From the NCBI GenBank assembly GCA_947589695.1, contig CANQBY010000074.1, forward strand, positions 1 to 6,541: a DNA stretch of 6,541 nt, in the 5' to 3' direction. The notes beneath the pieces were generated by a model. That model was not told the DNA's origin and did no database searches. It saw nothing but the letters and a program-made list of their open reading frames with translations. Origin of the DNA: an uncultured Bacilli bacterium (GTDB taxonomy: Bacteria; Bacillota_I; Bacilli_A; RF39; UBA660). Shown in pieces: positions 1 through 4,636 of this stretch. Position numbers and translations under genes: made by a program. Every line of letters begins with the position of its first letter. The first letter of the stretch is position 1.

Positions 1-46
1 ATCAGGTGGAAAATAGTTTTCGCTTTCCTTTTTAAATTTCTTATAC

Positions 47-75
47 ATTATAAGATATTATATGCCTTTTGTCAA
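47..75 (-). promoter_or_regulatory. Strong SigA-type promoter for a gene beyond the left edge
   Basis: Read on the minus strand there is a perfect -35 box TTGACA (70-75), a 17-base spacer and a perfect -10 box TATAAT (47-52). Transcription should start near base 40 and run leftward out of the window. The roughly 40 transcribed bases that remain contain a short GGAAA/TTTCC inverted repeat (about 8-28 on the plus strand) but no convincing start codon with a ribosome site. The transcript could therefore be an mRNA with a leader or a non-coding RNA. The rest of bases 1-120 shows nothing else I can support. Confidence 0.8.
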
Positions 76-120
76 GTGAAAATGTATTTGTGAAGCGAGA
101 TTGTGAAACTATCTGGCTTT

Positions 121-147
121 AAAAAAAGAAAAAGCTAGGTTTAGCTT
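121..147 (-). terminator. Intrinsic terminator of the rpsU-yqeY operon
   Basis: On the minus strand a 6-bp stem AAGCTA/TAGCTT with loop AACC (132-147) is followed by a T-rich run (TTTTTCTTTTTTT, bases 121-133). The hairpin overlaps the last codons and the stop codon of yqeY, so the gene ends inside its own terminator. The stem is short and has only two G-C pairs, but the U-tract is long and no gene follows directly. Confidence 0.7.
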
Positions 148-575
148 AATCTTTCACGAACTAATTTACTTACTAAAGACATATCAGCATTAGTAATTCG
201 TGCATTTAATTCTTTCATGACCCCACCCATATCTTTCATACTGGTAGGTTTTAATTCATTAAATACTTCTTCGATTACTTTATTTATTTCTTCTAAAGAC
301 ATTTCGGCAGGTAAATAAACATTTAAGATAGCAATTTCTTTTTCTAAATTATTTACTTCCTCCGTTTTATTATATTTTTCAAATTCTGTAGTACTGTCTT
401 TTCGAAGTTTTACTTGTTTTTTAATAACTGCGATTACTTCATCATCAGTTAAATCATGCTTTTTATTAATTTTTTCTAATTGTAAAGCACTTTTTAACAT
501 TCTTAGAACTGATAGTTTAAATTTATCGCCACTTTTCATGGCCATTTTTAATTCTTCAGCTATTTTATTATCCAT
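141..575 (-). CDS. yqeY: GatB/YqeY domain protein YqeY
   Basis: This 144-residue protein is about the usual length of the YqeY family, a small soluble all-helical protein. It resembles the tail domain of GatB, the subunit of the tRNA-dependent amidotransferase that recognises tRNA. The cellular role of free-standing YqeY is not settled. Family landmarks are visible: an N-terminal helix followed by LSVLRMLKSAL (21-31), a charged KKQVKLRKDS stretch (52-61), YLPAEMSLEEI (87-97), MGGVMKEL (116-123) and a VSKLVRERL ending (135-143). The start is supported by an AAGGTGA ribosome site at 582-588, a few bases upstream. The gene lies 14 bases after rpsU. The rpsU-yqeY order is the one known from Bacillus, which strengthens both assignments. 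It is transcribed from the promoter ahead of rpsU. Confidence 0.93.
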   Translation of the reverse strand: MDNKIAEELKMAMKSGDKFKLSVLRMLKSALQLEKINKKHDLTDDEVIAVIKKQVKLRKDSTTEFEKYNKTEEVNNLEKEIAILNVYLPAEMSLEEINKVIEEVFNELKPTSMKDMGGVMKELNARITNADMSLVSKLVRERLS

Positions 576-589
576 AATTAGTCACCTTT

Positions 590-778
590 TTAATAATTGT
601 TACGGTGCTTTTTAGCATTCCGCATTTGTTCTTTCTTTTCATTTCTACGACGAACGCCTGGTTTTTCGTAATGTTTCCGTTTTTTTAACTCAGAAGGGAC
701 ACCGCTACGGGCTACTTTTGCTTTAAATTTCTTTAAAGCGCCATCCACGTTTCCATTTTGAACAATAACTTTTGTCAT
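590..778 (-). CDS. rpsU: 30S ribosomal protein S21
   Basis: This 62-residue, highly basic protein has the typical S21 length. It starts with TKVIVQNGNVDGALKKFK, matching the S21 pattern of a short strand, an acidic/amide turn and a helix. RSGVPSELKKRKHYEKPG (24-41) and an Arg/Lys-rich tail follow, with RRRNEKK at 43-49. S21 sits on the platform of the small ribosomal subunit near the 3' end of 16S rRNA and helps initiation. The ATG (776-778) is preceded by an AGGGAGGG ribosome site (788-795) with about 9 bases of spacing. yqeY follows 14 bases downstream in the same operon. Confidence 0.96.
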   Translation of the reverse strand: MTKVIVQNGNVDGALKKFKAKVARSGVPSELKKRKHYEKPGVRRRNEKKEQMRNAKKHRNNY

Positions 779-811
779 TTATAAAATCCCTCCCTTCATT
801 TACTACTGTAT

Positions 812-840
812 AGTATAACACCACTTTGCCCTTTATTCAA
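812..840 (-). promoter_or_regulatory. SigA-type promoter of rpsU-yqeY
   Basis: On the minus strand a -35 box TTGAAT (835-840) and a -10 box TATACT (812-817) are separated by exactly 17 bases. The predicted transcription start is near 805. That gives a leader of about 27 bases carrying the strong AGGGAGGG ribosome site. The -35 box lies only about 10 bases after the stop codon of the upstream 61-residue gene, so rpsU can be expressed independently of it. Confidence 0.75.
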
Positions 841-850
841 GGATAATTAT

Positions 851-1036
851 TTAATTTTCGAGGGAATTTTCGCCTCTACTTAAATGATAAGCACTTAATT
901 CTTCTTTTATGTCATCTTTTAGAGCATTTAAAAAATTTCTTTTATAATTGTTAACCATTAAAACGGATAACATCATGACAATAAAAATTAAAAAGAAAGA
1001 ATAGATCATATACATAGAAGCAAAGCCCTTTTTCAA
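851..1036 (-). CDS. Small single-pass membrane protein, pseudopilin-like N-terminus
   Basis: This is a 61-residue protein if translation starts at TTG (1034-1036), which sits 5 bases after an AGGTGA ribosome site. An in-frame GTG nine bases further upstream is part of that ribosome site, so TTG is preferred. The protein starts MKKGFASMY. One long hydrophobic segment (about 8-30) follows, then a charged amphipathic helix (KRNFLNALKDDIKEEL, about 33-48) and a polar tail. The K-K-G-F-x-S/T start followed directly by a membrane helix recalls type IV pilin and competence pseudopilins such as ComGG. However, the canonical Glu five residues after the cleavage site is not obvious and the protein is very short. 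It lies just past the terminator of the peptide operon and just before rpsU. A small membrane protein next to bacteriocin genes could also be an immunity protein. Neither role is established. Confidence 0.6.
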   Translation of the reverse strand: MKKGFASMYMIYSFFLIFIVMMLSVLMVNNYKRNFLNALKDDIKEELSAYHLSRGENSLEN

Positions 1037-1061
1037 TATTATCACCTGTTTAAATTATAAC

Positions 1062-1089
1062 AAAAAAGGGTTTAAAATTAAACCCTTAT
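1062..1089 (-). terminator. Intrinsic terminator of the peptide operon
   Basis: Read on the minus strand, a perfect 8-bp stem AAGGGTTT/AAACCCTT (arms 1080-1087 and 1066-1073) encloses a 6-base AT loop. It is followed by a run of Ts ending near 1062. It begins about 10 bases after the stop codon of the last peptide gene. This cleanly marks the downstream end of the exporter-peptide operon and separates it from the 61-residue gene. Confidence 0.88.
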
Positions 1090-1097
1090 TTCGAAAA

Positions 1098-1256
1098 TTA
1101 GCAATAATTTTTGGTTTTACTACGACGAATTGAAGAACCAATCATTCTTCCAAAATCAATGATGGAATTAAAAGCTTTAACAATAGAAGTGATTAAAGCG
1201 GCGGTAATACCAGCACCTCCAGTTATAGCTACAAGTTCTTGATTAGTTAAAGTCAT
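1098..1256 (-). CDS. Double-glycine precursor peptide C (bacteriocin or signal peptide)
   Basis: This is a 52-residue precursor. The leader MTLTNQELVAITGG (14 residues) has every key position of the C39-processed leader pattern: Leu -12, Thr -11, Glu -8, Leu -7, Ile -4, Gly-Gly -2/-1. The predicted mature peptide has 38 residues. Its first two thirds are hydrophobic and probably helical, with a G-R-M-I-G (GxxxG) helix-packing motif. It ends in a basic tail (SIRRSKTKNYC) with its only cysteine as the last residue. A longer in-frame reading from ATG at 1305-1307 exists, but it runs through the end of peptide B in another frame and spoils the leader. The ATG at 1254-1256 is one base after the stop codon of peptide B (TAAAATG), and only a weak GTGAG precedes it, so translation is probably coupled. 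No modification enzyme is nearby, so an unmodified class II-type peptide is the likeliest reading. Confidence 0.82.
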   Translation of the reverse strand: MTLTNQELVAITGGAGITAALITSIVKAFNSIIDFGRMIGSSIRRSKTKNYC

Positions 1257-1257
1257 T

Positions 1258-1407
1258 TTACTCACACTTATTAGGGTGAATATAGCCATAAATAACTGAG
1301 GCAACAAAAGTACCTAACGCGGCTAACCCTACTCCAACAGCTTTAATTAAACTCATTGATATTCCACCATTTATTTGTTCTAGTTCCATATTAGTTAAAC
1401 TATGCAT
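1258..1407 (-). CDS. Double-glycine precursor peptide B (bacteriocin or signal peptide)
   Basis: This 49-residue precursor is found by reading the minus strand between its two sister genes. The leader MHSLTNMELEQINGG (15 residues) matches the C39 leader consensus exactly: Leu -12, Thr -11, Glu -8, Leu -7, Ile -4, Gly-Gly. The predicted mature peptide has 34 residues. It is strongly hydrophobic, with several small-xxx-small spacings in KAVGVGLAALGTFVAS that are typical of membrane helices that pack together. It ends in HPNKCE, so its only cysteine is second to last. Net charge is only slightly positive. The ATG overlaps the stop codon of peptide A by one base (TAATG), and an AAAGGAAG ribosome site lies upstream inside the end of gene A. 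Secretion would be by the C39 exporter encoded upstream in the same operon. The GxxxG-like spacing in B and C resembles two-peptide class IIb bacteriocins, but partner assignment is inference. Confidence 0.82.
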   Translation of the reverse strand: MHSLTNMELEQINGGISMSLIKAVGVGLAALGTFVASVIYGYIHPNKCE

Positions 1408-1544
1408 TAGCAAACACTTCCTTTCGCGATTAAAACCAGACTACTTGCTATTTTTCTTAGAACGACTGCTACTTTGTTTAAGATACCTCCTAATTTAGAG
1501 CCTCCAACACAAGATAGAAGAAGTTCATTATTTAGTTGTTCCAT
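1407..1544 (-). CDS. Double-glycine precursor peptide A (bacteriocin or signal peptide)
   Basis: This is a 45-residue precursor with a good AAAGGAAG ribosome site just ahead of its ATG (1542-1544), 16 bases after the HlyD-like gene. The leader MEQLNNELLLSCVGG keeps Leu -12, Leu -7 and the Gly-Gly. Its Glu sits at -9 instead of -8, and position -4 is Cys where the family usually has Ile, Val or Met. The predicted mature peptide has 30 residues: five Lys/Arg, no acidic residue, alternating hydrophobic and basic positions suggesting an amphipathic helix, and a single Cys as the last residue (KGSVC). A second Gly-Gly lies at mature residues 4-5 but lacks leader-like residues before it. The gene ends TAATG into peptide B. 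Position and leader make it part of the same secreted set. It is the most divergent of the three. Confidence 0.75.
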   Translation of the reverse strand: MEQLNNELLLSCVGGSKLGGILNKVAVVLRKIASSLVLIAKGSVC

Positions 1545-1560
1545 TTTATACTTCCTTTCT

Positions 1561-1971
1561 TTAAAATACTTTAGTAAGTATTTTATTTATTATTCTTTGT
1601 TTATTATAATAAAAATTTAAATTAACTATTTCATTATCTAGATAATCGTTATTAACTTGGTAAATAATTTTTTTAAGACTAATGAGGGTATCTTCGGGAA
1701 TAACAATATCTTGAGATAAGATTTCATAATTTTTCTTTTTATTATTAATGGTTAAATAATCATAGGTAATAGTACTTGGTAGATATGTAGTAAGGACACA
1801 AGTATCATTACAGCTTATAAAACCAGTGGTAGGATAATTGTCATAAATTTTAGTAAAAGTTAAATAAATTAGTAAAATTAGACAACAAAACAAGATTATT
1901 AGTAATATAAGACTTAGGTTTCGAGGTTTGGTTTTTAGGAATGCTTGTTTGTTATTAAAAATTTCAACCAT
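1561..1971 (-). CDS. Minimal HlyD/LcnD-like export accessory protein
   Basis: This 136-residue protein has a short basic cytoplasmic N-terminus (1-17), one strongly hydrophobic membrane helix (about 19-40, containing Cys29-Cys30) and a predicted extracytoplasmic C-terminal part. That part begins near a GFISCNDTCVL segment (50-60), is rich in beta-prone residues, and ends NLNFYYNKQRIINKILTKVF. The end resembles the final beta-strand and helix of HlyD/LcnD/ComB-type membrane fusion proteins (a 'K-x-S-x-x-x-Y-x-L-x-K' style ending). Normal members are about 450 residues. Here the long coiled-coil hairpin and most of the lipoyl-like domain would be missing. No homology search was possible, so the link is by architecture and position. 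The start overlaps the end of the exporter gene by 8 bases, with a TAGGAG ribosome site inside it, so the two proteins are made together. The Cys54-x3-Cys58 pair is noteworthy because all three cargo peptides carry one cysteine. Confidence 0.6.
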   Translation of the reverse strand: MVEIFNNKQAFLKTKPRNLSLILLIILFCCLILLIYLTFTKIYDNYPTTGFISCNDTCVLTTYLPSTITYDYLTINNKKKNYEILSQDIVIPEDTLISLKKIIYQVNNDYLDNEIVNLNFYYNKQRIINKILTKVF

Positions 1972-4015
1972 TGGAAGCTCCTACAGAAATAATTTCGGAG
2001 AATTTATCAGCAACATCTTTATGCGAAACATATATTAGAATAGAACTCGGAAAATAATTTTTGATATTTTCAATAATTTCTTTTTCTAATTGCAAATTCA
2101 CTTCACTTAAGGCTTCATCTAAAATTATAACTTTAGCTTTTTTTAATAAGCCTCGCGCAAGAATGATTCTTTGGCGTTCACCACCACTTAGATTATTTAA
2201 GGAAGCGTTAATCATCGTCTCTAAGCGATTGGGACGTTTCGCGATTATTTCCTCAACTTTACAGATTTTAAGAATATCTAAAAGAAAACTATCGGGAATG
2301 CTGCGAAAGCATAAGATATTTTCTTTGATGGTCCCAGTAAATAAACTTTCTTCTTGATTAATATATAAAATATCTTGTCGTATGCATTTTAAACTAAGAT
2401 CCTTTTCACTCAAATTGCCTAGTTTTATGTCACCTTGATATTCAGATAAGGTCTTATATAATAATTTACAAATGGTACTTTTACCACTTCCCGAAGGACC
2501 CGATAATAAAATTTGAGAATGGGGTTTTACTTCGAAGGAAAGGTTAGTTAAAATATTAGTAAAATTATTATAAGAATAACTTAAATTTTGGACGTTTATC
2601 TTATCAATGGGAAGATTTATACCTTCATCCACCTCCTCATCTAAATTTAGAAACTCACTTAATTTATTAAATGATGCTTTGATATAATGATATTTAGGTA
2701 TTAATGCAAGCATTTCTTTAATGGGATCAAATAAGTAAAGGAGTAAACTATTAAAAGTTATTAAACTTAATAATTCGAGTTTACTTTGGGATATTAAATA
2801 AAATCCATAAGTGGTAATAAAGAATAAGCCTAAATCATAAATACTATTTTTGAAAAGATTAATTTTGTTTAAAAGAGTATTAAAGTTAAAATTAGTTTTA
2901 AGCATGAGAATTAATTTATTTTCAAGATGATAATAAAATTCTTTAACTAAATTTAAGTTTTTCATACTATTAATTAAATTAATATTTTCGACTAAAGTAG
3001 TATTAAATTCTGTAGCTACATCAATATTTTTTTCGATGTTTTGATAAATTACTTTACTAAAAATTAAACTAATAAAGATATAAATACTAATTATAAAACA
3101 AAGAAGAAAAAATAATTTAGCATTTATAAAATATAAAGCAACTATACTACCTATTGCCAAAACCGAATTTAAGAGAATACTCGAGAATATTTCCGATAGT
3201 AATGTTTTTATTTCGCTTAATTCCTCTACTCTTGAGATAATTTCTCCGGTAGTTCGGTTTTCGGTATATTTTAAAGGAAGATTAAATAAATGGGAAAGAA
3301 AACTAGTAAATATTTCGACATCTAAATTTTTATGAAAATAATTTAGATAATAATCTTTTAAGTAATTAAAGATTATTTTAAAAATAGTAAAAAAACCAAA
3401 AAGAAGAATAATAAACTTTAATAATTTTAAATCACTTTGATGGTTAATACTAGAAACTGCGGTTTGAAAGTAAAAACTACTAGTGATAAACAAAAACATT
3501 AAGATAAAATTTACAAAGCAAATTTGAGTAAATATGGATTTATTTTTGATTAGTAAAGCTTGAAATAATTTAAATATTGTCAGCTTTTTATTCATCTTAA
3601 TAATGTTGGAAATGGGATTTAATAAAATTAAAATATTATCCCAGATTTCATTAAATTCTTCATAAGTTAATTTAATATTTCCTTTCGCAGGATCCATTAG
3701 AAAAACTTGATTTTTGGTAATTTTTGAGACTACTACAAAATGATTTAAGCCATTTTTTAAGACAACATGAGCTATTGCTGGAAAATAGATATTTTCATCA
3801 GTAATATTGTCTACTTTCACACCAAAGGCTTCAAAGCCATATTTTTGAGCAGCCTTAACTAAATGATAAGCTGTTGTTCCGTCATTACTGGTATAAGTGT
3901 CTTCTCGTATTTTTTCAAGAGGAACATAACCATGATAAAATTTAATTAAACACAACAGACAACAAGCACCACAATCTTTTAAATCTTGTTGTTTTACTAC
4001 TTCAACTTTCGACAT
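1964..4015 (-). CDS. C39 peptidase-containing ABC exporter (bacteriocin-processing)
   Basis: This 683-residue protein has three modules. Residues 1-135 are a C39 cysteine peptidase: QQDLKDCGACC gives the oxyanion Gln and catalytic Cys15, His92 lies in NHFVVV, and Asp108 in MDPA. Residues about 150-440 form a six-helix ABC exporter membrane domain. Residues about 470-680 form the ATPase: Walker A GPSGSGKST (506-514), Q-loop Gln554, signature LSGGERQ (609-615), Walker B VIILDEA with Glu634, and H-loop His665. All catalytic residues are present, so it should be active. The family cuts double-glycine leaders on the cytoplasmic side and exports the mature peptide using ATP, as in LcnC, ComA and PCAT1. 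It is the first gene of the operon and is followed by the HlyD-like protein and three double-glycine precursors. The ATG has a strong GGGAGG site 8 bases upstream. The length is normal or slightly short for the family. Confidence 0.96.
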   Translation of the reverse strand: MSKVEVVKQQDLKDCGACCLLCLIKFYHGYVPLEKIREDTYTSNDGTTAYHLVKAAQKYGFEAFGVKVDNITDENIYFPAIAHVVLKNGLNHFVVVSKITKNQVFLMDPAKGNIKLTYEEFNEIWDNILILLNPISNIIKMNKKLTIFKLFQALLIKNKSIFTQICFVNFILMFLFITSSFYFQTAVSSINHQSDLKLLKFIILLFGFFTIFKIIFNYLKDYYLNYFHKNLDVEIFTSFLSHLFNLPLKYTENRTTGEIISRVEELSEIKTLLSEIFSSILLNSVLAIGSIVALYFINAKLFFLLCFIISIYIFISLIFSKVIYQNIEKNIDVATEFNTTLVENINLINSMKNLNLVKEFYYHLENKLILMLKTNFNFNTLLNKINLFKNSIYDLGLFFITTYGFYLISQSKLELLSLITFNSLLLYLFDPIKEMLALIPKYHYIKASFNKLSEFLNLDEEVDEGINLPIDKINVQNLSYSYNNFTNILTNLSFEVKPHSQILLSGPSGSGKSTICKLLYKTLSEYQGDIKLGNLSEKDLSLKCIRQDILYINQEESLFTGTIKENILCFRSIPDSFLLDILKICKVEEIIAKRPNRLETMINASLNNLSGGERQRIILARGLLKKAKVIILDEALSEVNLQLEKEIIENIKNYFPSSILIYVSHKDVADKFSEIISVGASNG

Positions 4016-4051
4016 TTTTAAAACCTCCCTTCACTAATACTTATTACCCTA

Positions 4052-4132
4052 AAATTGGCAAAATCCTTCTTTTTGAGAGATTTTACGAACAAATTGGCAG
4101 ATATCGACTATAATTCGACAAATTTTGCGATT
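4052..4132. repeat. Short operator-like repeats between exporter and regulator genes
   Basis: AAATTGGCA occurs twice in the same orientation, at 4052-4060 and 4091-4099, with starts 39 bases apart. A related site lies on the other strand at 4122-4132 (AATCGCAAAAT, matching 9 of 11 bases of the first copy's ATTGGCAAAAT). TCGAC is also repeated at 4104-4108 and 4115-4119, 11 bases or about one helical turn apart. An inverted repeat, GCAAAATC (4059-4066) and GATTTTAC (4079-4086), pairs with one G-T mismatch. In a divergent intergenic region beside an HTH regulator these are plausible operator sites, but in AT-rich DNA short repeats arise easily. Confidence 0.4.
4080..4107 (-). promoter_or_regulatory. 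Candidate weak promoter of the exporter-peptide operon
   Basis: On the minus strand, TCGATA (4102-4107, 4 of 6 matches to the -35 consensus) and TAAAAT (4080-4085, 5 of 6 to the -10) are separated by 16 bases. The start would be near 4073, giving a leader of about 58 bases before the exporter ATG. One AAATTGGCA repeat falls in the spacer and the inverted repeat covers the -10, which would suit repression. The boxes are weak, so the promoter may need an activator, or it may lie elsewhere in 4016-4173. Confidence 0.3.
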
Positions 4133-4140
4133 TTTTTGAT

Positions 4141-4146
4141 TATAAT
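4141..4146 (+). promoter_or_regulatory. Candidate -10 box of the double-HTH regulator gene
   Basis: A perfect TATAAT lies 27 bases before the regulator's start codon, with the AGGAGG ribosome site (4161-4166) in between. No good -35 box sits at the standard distance. TCGACA (4115-4120) resembles one but is 20 bases away. The leader would be about 20 bases. Confidence 0.4.
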
Positions 4147-4173
4147 AGCTTATTTAAGAAAGGAGGAAAAATA

Positions 4174-4626
4174 ATGAATATGGGTTTAATTTTGGGTTCG
4201 CTTAGAAGTAAAAAAGGATTATCACAACAAGAGATGGCAAAACTTTTAGAAGTTACGGTGCGAAGTTATCAGTTATATGAAAATAATGCCCGGCTAATTT
4301 CTTTAGAAAAATTAAATATAATTAGTAATTATTTTAAGGTGTCTTTAGATTATTTACTCGGAAATACCCAAAATAAGAGAAGTGTTAATACTAAAGAGGC
4401 ATTTAATTATTTACGACTTACTTTTTACTTAAGATTTTTAAGAAAAAATAAAAAGATTACCCAAAAAGAGCTCGCGGAGCATTTAGGAATTTCGGACCAT
4501 ACTATTTCGAGATATGAAGCTAATGCTAAAAATATTAATGTGGTATACTTAGCGAAGTTTGCAAAATATTTTGATATTTCCATTGATTATTTAGGGGGAA
4601 AAACCATAAAAAAAGAAATACTTTAA
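4174..4626 (+). CDS. XRE-family regulator with two HTH domains
   Basis: This is a 150-residue protein made of two complete Cro/C1-type helix-turn-helix domains. Residues 5-63 contain GLSQQEMAKLLEVTVRSYQLYE and end SLDYLLG. Residues 79-142 contain KITQKELAEHLGISDHTISRYE and end SIDYLGG. A linker of about 15 residues separates them. There is no sensor, protease or membrane domain. The two halves look like an internal duplication that has diverged, so one chain could bind two half-sites without dimerising. The start at 4174 follows AGGAGG by 7 bases. A second in-frame ATG at 4180 is less well placed. The gene is divergent from the exporter gene across 158 bases with repeated motifs, so it probably controls the peptide operon and perhaps itself. 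Whether it represses or activates cannot be told. Its 3' end overlaps the AI-2E gene's stop codon on the other strand. Confidence 0.93.
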   Translation: MNMGLILGSLRSKKGLSQQEMAKLLEVTVRSYQLYENNARLISLEKLNIISNYFKVSLDYLLGNTQNKRSVNTKEAFNYLRLTFYLRFLRKNKKITQKELAEHLGISDHTISRYEANAKNINVVYLAKFAKYFDISIDYLGGKTIKKEIL

Positions 4627-4636
4627 AGTACTTCTT
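4608..4636 (-). terminator. AT-rich terminator at the convergent gene ends
   Basis: Bases 4613-4636 form a palindrome with a single mismatched pair (4618/4631), centred on TTTAAA where both convergent genes stop. On the minus strand it is followed by seven Ts (4608-4614), so it can act as an intrinsic terminator for the frr-AI-2E transcript. On the plus strand no T-run follows, so the regulator gene lacks a clear terminator. The stem is AT-rich and therefore weak. Confidence 0.5.

Noticed and set aside
1054..1059. TATAAT on the minus strand before the 61-residue gene
   Set aside because: A start from it would fall on the AGGTGA ribosome site, leaving almost no leader, and its -35 would lie within the terminator.
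1098..1307. A 69-residue version of peptide C starting at ATG 1305-1307
   Set aside because: It overlaps peptide B in another frame, has no good ribosome site and adds residues before a complete double-glycine leader that starts at 1256.
2061..2357. A 98-codon plus-strand open frame
   Set aside because: It lies entirely opposite the ATPase domain of the exporter, which has all its motifs; it is an antisense shadow.
1098..4015. Lanthipeptide, sactipeptide or other modified-peptide cluster
   Set aside because: No modification enzyme is in the window, and one Cys per peptide with no Ser/Thr-Cys pattern argues against ring formation.
4016..4060. TTGCCA with TATTAG as a promoter for the exporter gene
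   Set aside because: Transcription would begin inside the GGGAGG ribosome site, so the mRNA would be poorly translated; the -10 is also weak.
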